64,000 nt of DNA from Nostoc sp. RI_552. GTDB taxonomy: Bacteria > Cyanobacteriota > Cyanobacteriia > Cyanobacteriales > Nostocaceae. Made by a program: the position numbers and the translations under genes. The stretch covers positions 20,326 through 84,325 of the forward strand of contig WGNO01000021.1 of the NCBI GenBank assembly GCA_016124525.1. Reading direction: 5' to 3'. The notes beneath the pieces are model-generated. The model was not told the origin of the DNA, did no database searches, and saw nothing but the letters and a program-made list of their open reading frames with translations. Of the stretch, positions 26,709-35,581 are shown one piece after another; the first letter of the stretch is position 1; every line of letters begins with the position of its first letter.

Positions 26709-27557
26709 ATGTCAGCCATGCTTAATAAAATTAAAAAAAAAGTATTAACTTTTCAATCTGAATGTAGTTATCAAACTTCATTGCTAAAACATTCCAAAAA
26801 GCTGCCCCAATTATCAGTGGGCGATGGGCTAATTGTTGATATTTTGAAGAAAGAGGGTGTTTATATCACAACACTGACAGATTTAGGATTACCCCATACT
26901 GAAAAATTATTGCAAGCAGCTCAACGTCTATTAGGTGAAATGAAACAGGTAAATGATGTCCATTCACATCAAAAATTACCTCAAATTTATACAGTTACGC
27001 ATTTACCTGATTTTTATACATGGGGAACGAATAAAAGACTATTGAATATTATTGAGAACTACATTGGACTTCCCATTATTTTCCATGGTGTTCATTTACG
27101 TAATGATTTTTGCAATCAATATCATTTTGGAACAATGCTATGGCACAAAGATTCAGAAGATCGGCGGATAATTAAGGTTATTATTTATTTGCGTGATGTT
27201 GAAGAAAAGCATGGACCTTTTGAATATCTGCCACTTTCTTTAACTTCTTTGGCTAATTTTAATAGCTATCATGTTAACCGTAAGCTACGAGAATCTAGTT
27301 ATTTGGGCATCAATGATGAACAACTAACAAAAATTGTTCCCAAATCTGCTTGGAAATCCTGTATAGGTTCGGCAGGTACAGTGATTATTGCCGATACCAG
27401 AGCTATTTTACATCATGGAACAATTCGGACAGAAGACAGATCCACATTGTTTTTTGTTTACACTGCTAACCCTCCAAAAAGACCTGAGCTTTGCCGGCAA
27501 TATTGGGATAATACTTTTACTATTCCAGGGTTAAATAGTGCTTCATCTGATAGTTAA
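26709..27557 (+). CDS. Phytanoyl-CoA dioxygenase-like (2OG-Fe(II)) protein
   Basis: 282 residues. A double-stranded beta-helix oxygenase is suggested by the iron-binding HxD in MLWHKDSEDRR (about 145), the distal histidine in ILHHGTIRTEDRSTLFFVY with its following arginine, and GPFEYLPLS between them, as in the PhyH family. Its placement within the sugar-nucleotide and glycosyltransferase genes suggests hydroxylation or another oxidative modification of a sugar or lipid carrier; the substrate is unknown. Confidence 0.7.
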   Translation: MSAMLNKIKKKVLTFQSECSYQTSLLKHSKKLPQLSVGDGLIVDILKKEGVYITTLTDLGLPHTEKLLQAAQRLLGEMKQVNDVHSHQKLPQIYTVTHLPDFYTWGTNKRLLNIIENYIGLPIIFHGVHLRNDFCNQYHFGTMLWHKDSEDRRIIKVIIYLRDVEEKHGPFEYLPLSLTSLANFNSYHVNRKLRESSYLGINDEQLTKIVPKSAWKSCIGSAGTVIIADTRAILHHGTIRTEDRSTLFFVYTANPPKRPELCRQYWDNTFTIPGLNSASSDS

Positions 27558-27598
27558 ATCTCCAACACACCCAATTAAAATTTCTACCGTAATTAGCA

Positions 27599-28156
27599 AT
27601 GATATTTACCAAAACAGCACTCAAAGACGCATTCGTTGTTGACGTAGAGAAAAAACCTGACCATCGCGGATTTTTTGCCCGTGGTTTCTGTGCCCAAGAA
27701 TTTATCTCACACGGTTTAAAGCCCACAGTTGCCCAATGTAATATATCTTTTAACCATAAGAAGGGTACAGTGCGGGGGATGCACTATCAAATTTCCCCAG
27801 CCGCAGAAACAAAATTAGTACGTTGTACTCAAGGTGCTATCTACGACGTAATTATTGATATGCGTCCTGAATCACCGACTTTTTTATCACATATTGGTGT
27901 GGAATTAACTGCACAAAATCACCGGGCTCTGTATGTACCAGAAATGTTTGCTCATGGTTATCAAACTCTGACAGATGAGACAGAAGTCGTCTATCAAGTG
28001 GGTGAGTTTTATACACCAGGTTATGAGCGGGGATTACGCTATAATGACCCATTTTTTAATATTGAATGGCCTTTGGAAACAACAGAAATTTCCCACAAAG
28101 ACTTAAATTGGACTTTACTGGAAATGATCCCTGTAGGTAGTACAGATTCTAGATAA
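27599..28156 (+). CDS. rfbC: dTDP-4-dehydrorhamnose 3,5-epimerase family protein
   Basis: 185 residues. Cupin epimerase: PDHRGFFARGFCAQEF, VAQCNISFNHKKGTVRGMHYQ with the catalytic His, KLVRCTQGAIYDVIIDMRP, and VPEMFAHGYQTL. In this cluster the 4-keto substrate would be the CDP-linked sugar made by rfbG rather than a dTDP sugar, since no rfbA/rfbB is present; this is inference. Confidence 0.93.
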   Translation: MIFTKTALKDAFVVDVEKKPDHRGFFARGFCAQEFISHGLKPTVAQCNISFNHKKGTVRGMHYQISPAAETKLVRCTQGAIYDVIIDMRPESPTFLSHIGVELTAQNHRALYVPEMFAHGYQTLTDETEVVYQVGEFYTPGYERGLRYNDPFFNIEWPLETTEISHKDLNWTLLEMIPVGSTDSR

Positions 28157-28212
28157 ACGATGATTGTTTTAAAACTTAGTTTGAGCAAATAAGTGACAAA
28201 GGAGTTTAACTA

Positions 28213-29526
28213 ATGATTATTATTGATCGTGCCTTACAAGCCCGGGCTGCAGCGGGTAATCCCGTAAAAGTGGGGATGATTGGTGCTGGTTTTATGGGTC
28301 GGGGAATTGCCAATCAAATTATCAATTCAGTTCCAGGAATGGAGTTAGTGGCAATTTTTAGCCGTCAGATTGATGCAGCTAAACGAGCTTATACAGAAGC
28401 AGGACTAGAAAATTTTCAAGTTGTTACAAATGTATCTGAATTAGAAGAGGCGATCGCTAAGGATAAATATGCAGTCAGCGAAGATGCCCAATTACTCTGC
28501 CAAGCCGAGGGAATTGATGCCATCATCGAAGTCACTGGTGCAGTGGAATTTGGCGCTCATATCGTCATGGAAGCCATCGCCCATGGCAAACACGTAATTA
28601 TGATGAATGCCGAACTCGATGCTACTGTAGGCCCCATCCTCAAAGTGTACGCCGACAAAGCTGGAGTAATTCTCACCGCCTGTGATGGTGATCAGCCAGG
28701 GGTAGAAATGAATCTCTACCGATTTGTCAAAAGTATTGGTCTGACTCCGTTGTTGTGCGGTAATATTAAAGGACTTCAAGACCCCTATCGCAATCCCACC
28801 ACCCAAGAAGGATTTGCCAGACGTTGGGGACAAAAAGCCCACATGGTCACTAGCTTTGCTGATGGAACCAAAATTTCCTTCGAGCAAGCAATAGTTGCTA
28901 ACGCCACAGGTATGAAAGTTGCCCAAAGGGGAATGCTAGGCTACAACTTCAGTGGTCATGTGGATGAAATGACCAAAATGTACGACGTTGATCAACTAAA
29001 GCAACTGGGTGGTATCGTTGATTATGTAGTTGGGGCAAAACCCAGCCCTGGTGTGTTTGTATTTGCCACTCACGAAGACCCCAAACAACGCCACTATCTG
29101 GATTTGTACAAGTTAGGTGAAGGCCCTCTATATAGCTTTTACACTCCTTATCACCTCTGTCATTTTGAAGTACCACTATCTGTAGCCCGTGCTGTTCTAT
29201 TTCAAGATCCAGTTTTATCTCCACTAGCAGGCCCAGTAGTAGATGTCATCACCACTGCCAAAATCAATCTCAAAGCTGGTGAAACCCTAGATGGTATTGG
29301 CTACTATATGACCTACGGGCAATGTGAAAATTCTGCCATGGTTCAACAGCAGAAACTATTACCAATTGGTTTAGCTGAGGGATGTCGTCTCAAACGAGAT
29401 ATTCCCCAAGATCAAGTGATCACTTACGATGATGTTGAGTTACCCGAAAGCAGACTTTGCGACCAACTGCGCGCTGAACAAAATGCTTATTTTCCAGCAG
29501 AAAAAGTTTTAGCTACCGTTGGATAA
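28213..29526 (+). CDS. SAF-domain NAD(P)-dependent oxidoreductase (homoserine-dehydrogenase-like)
   Basis: 437 residues. N-terminal Rossmann fold with VGMIGAGFMGRGIANQI (19-35), then DAIIEVTGAVEFGAHIVMEAI and GKHVIMMNAELDATVGPIL as in homoserine-dehydrogenase-like (DRL) proteins, and a C-terminal SAF domain (LPIGLAEGCRLKRDI). Members usually lie in rfbF-rfbG-rfbC clusters and are thought to reduce a deoxy-sugar or make a branched side group; the exact reaction is not established. The ribosome site AAAGGAG precedes the ATG. Confidence 0.88.
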   Translation: MIIIDRALQARAAAGNPVKVGMIGAGFMGRGIANQIINSVPGMELVAIFSRQIDAAKRAYTEAGLENFQVVTNVSELEEAIAKDKYAVSEDAQLLCQAEGIDAIIEVTGAVEFGAHIVMEAIAHGKHVIMMNAELDATVGPILKVYADKAGVILTACDGDQPGVEMNLYRFVKSIGLTPLLCGNIKGLQDPYRNPTTQEGFARRWGQKAHMVTSFADGTKISFEQAIVANATGMKVAQRGMLGYNFSGHVDEMTKMYDVDQLKQLGGIVDYVVGAKPSPGVFVFATHEDPKQRHYLDLYKLGEGPLYSFYTPYHLCHFEVPLSVARAVLFQDPVLSPLAGPVVDVITTAKINLKAGETLDGIGYYMTYGQCENSAMVQQQKLLPIGLAEGCRLKRDIPQDQVITYDDVELPESRLCDQLRAEQNAYFPAEKVLATVG

Positions 29527-29982
29527 AATCAATTAAGTCCATAATCCCCTCAAGCTTACTGATTAGTGGTTTGGGGGAATATTCCACCGATAAAGGTTTA
29601 GTTGCCTCCTGACTATCCTCACCCTTGTGACTACAACTATAAGCTAACCAAACTGTAAAAATAAAAGGTTGTAGTCATGATTGTGGTATTAGTAACTTTG
29701 ATATGTTGTTAGAGCAGCTAATTCTTAACAAATACTAACATTTTGACACAATAAAAATTCATGTTATTGGCGCAAAAAATATAAAAGCTCAACGCTGTAA
29801 TTAAGTGATCAAATATAATATCAATTAGGTAAAACTTTAGTTATTTTTTTGACATTGACTGGCTTTTTAGGTAGAGGTGAAAGACATGAGAATAGACTTT
29901 TATTAACCTGAAGACTAATGTTGTGAAAAGCAACTTGCTGAAAAGGTTTCCCACAAGACGACGAATAAATTTAGATAAAACT
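29527..29982. other. Intergenic region between the SAF oxidoreductase and a GT4 gene
   Basis: About 450 bp. An imperfect hairpin (AATCCCCTCAA with TTGGGGGAAT, 29543-29580) directly after the oxidoreductase gene may terminate transcription. The rest is AT-rich with no supported gene, and probably contains a promoter for the next gene. Confidence 0.4.
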
Positions 29983-31071
29983 ATGAAAATTGCTCTAGTT
30001 CACGATTACTTAACCCAGCGCGGTGGAGCAGAGCGCGTATTCGAACTACTTTGTAAACGTTACCCCCAAGCCGATGTTTTTACTTCTTTGTACAATCCAC
30101 AAAAAACTATTGACATGGGTGAGCGTATAGTCAAAACTACTTTTTTGCAAAAAATTCCCGGTGCAGTCAAGTATTTTAGATTGATGGCTCCTTTGTATTT
30201 TCCTGCATTTCGGGCTTTGGATCTACAAGATTATGATTTGATTATTAGTAGTAGTACTAGTTTTGCCAAAGCTGTACGTAAACGTCCAGATGCAAAACAT
30301 ATTTGTTTTTGTCATAATGTTACTCGTTTCTTGTGGGATACAGAAACATATTTAAGGGAGTATGGGGATTATCAGTATTTTGCGCCGTTAATTGAGCAAA
30401 TTTTTCAGTTGATGAGAAATGTAGACCTAAAATATGCTCAGGAACCTGACCTTTACATTGCTAACTCTAGTGTAGTTGCCCGTCGTATTCAAAAAACTTA
30501 CAATAAACAAGCAATTGTCATTAACTATCCAATTGATACAAATAATTTTCTATTTTCAGATATAAAAGATGAATATTATCTAGCCTCCGCGCGAATGATC
30601 AGCTACAAGCGTCTAGATATAATCATCGAAGCCTTTAACTGGCTGGGTTGGCAATTATTGATCACAGGTGATGGACCAGAACAAGAACGTTTAAAAGCTA
30701 AAGCCTTAAATAATATTAAGTTTTTAGGACATGTCAGTGATGCGGAACGTAAAGAGTTATTTTCTAAAGCTAAGTCTGTGATAGTTGCCGCTTTGGAAGA
30801 CTATGGATTAGTTCCAGTTGAAGCAAATGCTAGTGGTACACCAGTGATTGCCTACGGAGCAGGTGGAGTATTAGATACACAGATACACGGAAAAACTGGG
30901 GTATTTTTTAAGAGACAAACACCCGAATCCATACAATTGGCATTGATGGAGTCCGGGGGAATCACTTGGAATTATGAGGATATTCGTAATCATGCAGTGA
31001 AAAATTTCTCGCAACCCGTCTTTTTTAGCAAAGTTGAGCGACTGATTGAACAAACTTGTAGTGTTAGTTAA
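29983..31071 (+). CDS. Glycosyltransferase family 4
   Basis: 362 residues from ATG 29983 (MKIALVHDYLTQRGGAERVF). GT-B fold: GGAERVFELL acceptor loop, ICFCHNVTRFLWD, SARMISYKRLDIIIEAF at the interdomain region, LLITGDGPEQERLKA, and the EDYGLVPVEANASGTPVIAYGAGG retaining motif with its two glutamates. A GTG 20 codons upstream is possible but less likely. The sequence resembles WbaZ-type mannosyl/rhamnosyl transferases; donor uncertain. Confidence 0.9.
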   Translation: MKIALVHDYLTQRGGAERVFELLCKRYPQADVFTSLYNPQKTIDMGERIVKTTFLQKIPGAVKYFRLMAPLYFPAFRALDLQDYDLIISSSTSFAKAVRKRPDAKHICFCHNVTRFLWDTETYLREYGDYQYFAPLIEQIFQLMRNVDLKYAQEPDLYIANSSVVARRIQKTYNKQAIVINYPIDTNNFLFSDIKDEYYLASARMISYKRLDIIIEAFNWLGWQLLITGDGPEQERLKAKALNNIKFLGHVSDAERKELFSKAKSVIVAALEDYGLVPVEANASGTPVIAYGAGGVLDTQIHGKTGVFFKRQTPESIQLALMESGGITWNYEDIRNHAVKNFSQPVFFSKVERLIEQTCSVS

Positions 31072-31260
31072 TCATTTTTGAGGTTCGTCATACCAATTAT
31101 CAAAAATAAGGCTACACCCATCAATCAGGAAAACAATATGGAGATGAATTTTCTTAATTACCAATTAGAATTACCTAAAGGCTATGGCTATCTTAGGTCA
31201 ACCATAAGTATAACTGCGCTCAGAGCCTAGCCTTAAGCCAAAACACCCTCTTAGTATGAA

Positions 31261-31304
31261 ATCTACCCTTCGGGGAAGTAAGCTACGCGTAGCGTATCGT
31301 AGAT
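31261..31304. repeat. Palindromic REP-like element before the Wzc-like gene
   Basis: The stretch starts ATCTAC and ends GTAGAT, and contains the perfect 12-bp palindrome GCTACGCGTAGC (31282-31293). It lies 13 bp upstream of the next start codon, so the hairpin would be in the mRNA leader. GC-rich palindromes of this sort are common iterated elements in Nostocales. Confidence 0.5.
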
Positions 31305-31317
31305 AAGGATCATAAAA

Positions 31318-33564
31318 ATGAATCAAGCTAGTCTTAGTCCCGGTATAAATCATGTTAATAACTCTCCTACAGAACCAAGCTACGGACAGTTGTTTAAAAT
31401 ATTTATTCGCAGATTTCCTTGGTTTTTAGCAGTATTTATTAGTTCAATCGCAATAGCAGCTCTAGTGACTTCTAAAACAAAACCTACTTACAAAAGCTCA
31501 ATGCAGCTGCTTGTAGAACCTAACTATCAAGGTAGGCAAGAAGGAATTGGGGCAGATAATCAATTTTTGATCGAGCCCAATATTCAGATAGATACAGCAA
31601 CCCAGCTAAATCTAATGCAAAGCTCAGGCCTCATTGAACAGGCAGTTGACAAACTTCAATCTGATTATCCCAATCTGACTGTCAACGAAATTAAAAAATC
31701 TTTACTGCTAAATCAACTCAGGACTAAAGAAGATGATTTGGCAACAAAAATTTTCCAAGTAGACTACACTGCCCAAGATCCACAAAAGACACAAAAGGTT
31801 TTGGAAACCATTGGGCAAGTTTATTTGGAATACAACCAACAGCAGCAGAATTCCCGCTTACAAAAAGGTTTACAAGTTGTCAGGGAACAGTTAAGTAAGG
31901 CTAGCGAAGAAGTCAACGCCTCAGAGACTAACTTACAAAGATTTCGCAGAAACCAAAATTTAATCGATCCTGAGTCACAAGCTAAAGCCCTAGAAGACTC
32001 TTTAAACACTATTGAACAAGACCGTCGTGCTACCCGTTCTCAGTATCAAGAAGCTTTAGCACGGCAAAAATTTTTGCAAGAACAACTTAATCGTTCTCCA
32101 CAAAATGCTTTGGTTACTTCTCGTCTGAGTCAATCTACTCGCTACCAAGGCTTACTCAACGAAATTCAAAAAACCGAATTAGCACTGGCCCAAGAACGTT
32201 TGCGCTTTACCGATGAAACTCCTAACGTGCAACAACTCCAAGAACAACTGGAAAGCCAAAAGAAATTATTACAGCAAGAGGTTGGTAGAACTTTAGGTGT
32301 ACAGTCGAACAGTGTATTTTCCTCCCAAGAACCTCTTTTGGAACAAGGACAATTCGGTGAAATTGACCTTAATCTAGCCACTCAGCTCGTGGAAACCCAA
32401 ACAATTATAGTTGCTTTAAGCGCCCGCGACCAAACTTTGGCTGAGAAAGAAAATCAATTACGTGCTGAAATCAAACGTTTTCCTCCTTTGCTGGCCTACT
32501 ATAATCGCATCATGCCACAGCTACAATTTAGCCGTGAAAGGTTAGAGGAGCTATTGCGAGCAGAACAGAAATTACGCCAGGAACTAGCCAAAGGAGGTTT
32601 TAATTGGGAAGTTGTAGAAGAACCGCAATTAGGTCAGTACTTGGGCCCCAATCTCCAGCAGAATCTTTTGTTGGGTGCAGTAGTTGGCTTGATGTTAGGA
32701 GGTGTTGCGGCTTTTATTAGAGAAGCTTCTGATGATGCTGTTTATACCACTGCTGAATTGGAAAAGCAGGTTTCCTTACCGTTGTTGGGAACTACTCCCA
32801 AATTGCCCACCACTAAACACAGAGAATCAATCATCAAGTTGCCTTTTGGTAAACCAGAAGTTCTTGCCCCTTGGACAATTCAGGTGTTACAGTCCCCACC
32901 GCGTTGGGAATCGTTGGATTTAATTTTCAAAAATATTGAACTTTTAAATTCCGTTACCAACTTGAAATCTTTGATGATTACCTCAGCTTTACCAGATGAC
33001 AGTAAGTCAGCTTTGGCATTGGGTTTGGCTATGAGTGCAGCTCGTTTACACAAACGGGTACTACTAATTGATGCTAACTTACGGGCACCTAGCCTACACG
33101 AGCAACTCAATCTTCCCAATGATCAAGGTCTATCTACTCTTTTGGCTAATGATATCACTCTCCCCAACCAAATTGGTGTTCAAACTTTAGGTTCAGCCTA
33201 CATCGATATTTTGACAGCAGGACCTACACCCATTGATCCGGCAAATCTTTTGAGTTCACCACGCATGAAGCAATTGATGAAAGTATTTGAGGACAATTAT
33301 GATTTGGTACTCATAGATGCTTCGCCTGTTATCGGTCTAGTGGATGCTATGCTCACAGCTTCATCTTGTCGTAGTGTAGTCCTCGCCGCAAGTATGAGTA
33401 AAATCACTCGCAGCCAATTGGCTCAAGCTACAGCTATGTTGAGTAAGTTAAACCTGATTGGCGTTGTCGCTAATGGAGTCTCCAACTCTGGCAGTACCTA
33501 TGTACGATATCCCCAGCCTTCTGAATCATCTCAATTAGCCCTGGAACAAGCAGTAGAAAAATAG
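31318..33564 (+). CDS. wzc: Wzc-like polysaccharide co-polymerase with altered BY-kinase domain
   Basis: 748 residues. Wzz domain (about 20-110) with first TM helix (FLAVFISSIAIAALV), long periplasmic coiled-coil (about 180-420, rich in Q/E/R/L), second TM (LLLGAVVGLMLGGVAAF, about 451-467), then a cytoplasmic P-loop ATPase domain with Walker A' (VLLIDANLRAP) and Walker B (LVLIDASPV). The Walker A is ALPDDSKSALALG where GEGKST is expected, and there is no tyrosine-rich tail, so autokinase activity is doubtful. It controls chain length with the Wzy-like gene 10 kb downstream. Confidence 0.88.
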   Translation: MNQASLSPGINHVNNSPTEPSYGQLFKIFIRRFPWFLAVFISSIAIAALVTSKTKPTYKSSMQLLVEPNYQGRQEGIGADNQFLIEPNIQIDTATQLNLMQSSGLIEQAVDKLQSDYPNLTVNEIKKSLLLNQLRTKEDDLATKIFQVDYTAQDPQKTQKVLETIGQVYLEYNQQQQNSRLQKGLQVVREQLSKASEEVNASETNLQRFRRNQNLIDPESQAKALEDSLNTIEQDRRATRSQYQEALARQKFLQEQLNRSPQNALVTSRLSQSTRYQGLLNEIQKTELALAQERLRFTDETPNVQQLQEQLESQKKLLQQEVGRTLGVQSNSVFSSQEPLLEQGQFGEIDLNLATQLVETQTIIVALSARDQTLAEKENQLRAEIKRFPPLLAYYNRIMPQLQFSRERLEELLRAEQKLRQELAKGGFNWEVVEEPQLGQYLGPNLQQNLLLGAVVGLMLGGVAAFIREASDDAVYTTAELEKQVSLPLLGTTPKLPTTKHRESIIKLPFGKPEVLAPWTIQVLQSPPRWESLDLIFKNIELLNSVTNLKSLMITSALPDDSKSALALGLAMSAARLHKRVLLIDANLRAPSLHEQLNLPNDQGLSTLLANDITLPNQIGVQTLGSAYIDILTAGPTPIDPANLLSSPRMKQLMKVFEDNYDLVLIDASPVIGLVDAMLTASSCRSVVLAASMSKITRSQLAQATAMLSKLNLIGVVANGVSNSGSTYVRYPQPSESSQLALEQAVEK

Positions 33565-34675
33565 CCCTGATTTAGCCCTTATGTTGGGGCTAGGGTGTAC
33601 ACACAAGTCATGAAATCACTGCAATTTTTTTAGTGCCATGGTGACACTAAAACAGTGGATTATTTTACAACTAACAAACCCCTGATAAACAAGCCATTAA
33701 CCCCGATGCTCCCTAATTTGACTAATACAAAACTTTACCGTTGGCGCACCACTGGGTTCAAACCAAGCTAGGTGCGATTTTATCACTTGTCTGTACACCG
33801 CGGTGTTGTTGGAATGGACGCAAGACGCAATTAATAGTTTAGAAAAAATAAGGCGCTTCTACTTGTATCTGTGTGCAAATTTATATGATGTGCGATTGCT
33901 ACATTTGGTAGGATATCGCACATATCTTTTTTTTAAATACCCTGAACAGTTGACTGTTGACTGTCCAAGTTGTGCGTCGGTGATAAAAAATTTGAGCAAT
34001 TAATGACTCTATTCTCAATAGACAATGAACTTTATCTGGGTAAAACGCAAAAATTGTAAATTTTTATTGCAGGATTCAACACTTCTGCCCTGAACATAAT
34101 TAGCCGCCGTCACTTGATTTTTTCAATAATCAAATTTTGATTATATTTCTATAATTTTCAATTAAGTATATTTATATGACCTTTATATTTAAACATAAAA
34201 ATCAATGATTGTTTAAAGACTAAATAAAGAATCTAATTCTGCATATGGTGTTTTCTATAAAGTCTTATATTCTAGAAAATAACGCCCATATTCAAGAGCT
34301 AAAAGACAAAGATGAACTAGTTTTGTAAGATTGAATAACAAAATAGGTAGTGGCAACTAAACATAAATAGGAAGTTATGGCGGATGTAAGAAACTGGGAA
34401 ATTTTCTTCTGCACTTCACCATCATCCCTGTTTATCAGATAGAAACCCTTTTCCCCAATGAGCTTTCCCCCTATGTTTAGTGCTAATTATCTATTTAGTA
34501 TCTTTCTTGTTTGTACATCTTTACACCAGCAGAATTTACCCAAGTGTAAGCTTGACTGATGTACAAGTTAAAAGGGCATCTTTTTGCAGCGAAACAAAAT
34601 TCTCTTCACAGTCTTTGGCATTCATAGCCTTTAATATTAACTTACCAATTCATTATTGTATAGGGTCAAAGACAT
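33565..34675. other. 1.1-kb intergenic region upstream of hepC
   Basis: No supported gene. It contains dispersed repeat copy 2 (33949-34087). A short frame near 33803 (LLEWTQDAINSLEKIRRF) has a coding-like look but no good start or family match, and could be a decayed fragment. The AT-rich right part likely holds the hepC promoter. Confidence 0.5.
33949..34087 (+). repeat. Dispersed ~140-bp repeat, copy 2
   Basis: Same unit as at 18869: two TGTTGAC-type heptamers, CCAAGTTGTGCGTCGGTGAT, AATTAATGACTCTATTCTC and GGATTCAACACTTCTG. It differs from copy 1 by only a few bases (GAACTT for GAATTT; GCAGG for CCAGG) and by one heptamer fewer. Confidence 0.85.
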
Positions 34676-35419
34676 ATGACAAGTTCATTAATTCCTACTT
34701 TTGAGAATTCCTATCCTCAAATCCAACAACACCAAAATAATTGCTTTTCATACTGTAGACTTCAATGGCGGCGGGGTCATTTATTGGTCAAATCTACCGC
34801 AAAAACTCAACAACTTAATTTACCTGCTTTATATAACGAGGAATTATTAGTCAATTGCTTGAAACATTCTCTAGTCAATTTGGTGAGTGTAGACCCAAAT
34901 ATTGGTGAAGATTGTTTAAAACTTTGGCTTAAAGCTTGTGAAAAAGCTGGTAAGCCCATATTTCTCCGCCTACCCTTTAGGAATAAACAGTCCAAGTCGG
35001 GTAGCCCTTGGCAAAAACTCATTGAGTGGATAGCGGCTTTATTTTTGCTCCTACTCATGAGTCCAGTTATGGTGGTATTATTTGTTATTTTACAGCTTGA
35101 CTCACCAGGATCAGTTTTTACCAGTGAGTGGCGGGTGGGAGAACGGGGTAAACTTTTTCGAGCAATTAAGTTTTGCACAACTGCAAATCAAAATATTACC
35201 CCTTTAAGTAGTTGGATACGTAAATACGATTTAGACCATCTACCCCAATTGTGGAATGTGCTGCGTGGTGAAATGGCTTTAATGGGTTCTCGTAGTTGCA
35301 CTTTAGAAAATGCTATGTGGCTAAATTTAGCAGAACAACAGCAGATGAATAAACTATCAGAAATGACCGATTCATGGGAAGAATCAGCTTTGTTAAATTT
35401 GGATAGCCAAACACTGTAA
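34676..35419 (+). CDS. hepC: Bacterial sugar transferase, HepC-like
   Basis: 247 residues. The C-terminal half is a phosphoglycosyl transferase (WcaJ/RfbP-like): membrane helix LIEWIAALFLLLLMSPVMVVLFVILQ (about 115-140), LDSPGSVFTSEWRVGERGKLF, then KYDLDHLPQLWNVLRGEMALMGSR. The usual KFRTM is KFCTT here. It would put the first sugar on undecaprenyl phosphate. The N-terminal 110 residues are family-specific. The position directly before an ABC exporter matches hepC-hepA of the Anabaena HEP cluster. Confidence 0.85.
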   Translation: MTSSLIPTFENSYPQIQQHQNNCFSYCRLQWRRGHLLVKSTAKTQQLNLPALYNEELLVNCLKHSLVNLVSVDPNIGEDCLKLWLKACEKAGKPIFLRLPFRNKQSKSGSPWQKLIEWIAALFLLLLMSPVMVVLFVILQLDSPGSVFTSEWRVGERGKLFRAIKFCTTANQNITPLSSWIRKYDLDHLPQLWNVLRGEMALMGSRSCTLENAMWLNLAEQQQMNKLSEMTDSWEESALLNLDSQTL

Positions 35420-35581
35420 TTTTCTTATCCAATAAATACATTTAGTTTCCAAGGTGCGTTAGGCAAATTGTCATAACGCATCATCAAAAAATAAGCTGGT
35501 TTTTTTATTACAGAAAACCAAAGGTTTAATTAGCATCTCTATGACTGATGTAATTGCTCACATTGTTGTTAAAAAATACTC

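Noticed and set aside
33803..34003. Possible short gene (LLEWTQDAINSLEKIRRF)
   Set aside because: The frame runs into dispersed repeat copy 2, has no ribosome site and no sure family match; left as a possible decayed fragment.
34480..34704. Short plus-strand frame upstream of hepC
   Set aside because: Composition is AT-driven and it overlaps the hepC start in another frame.
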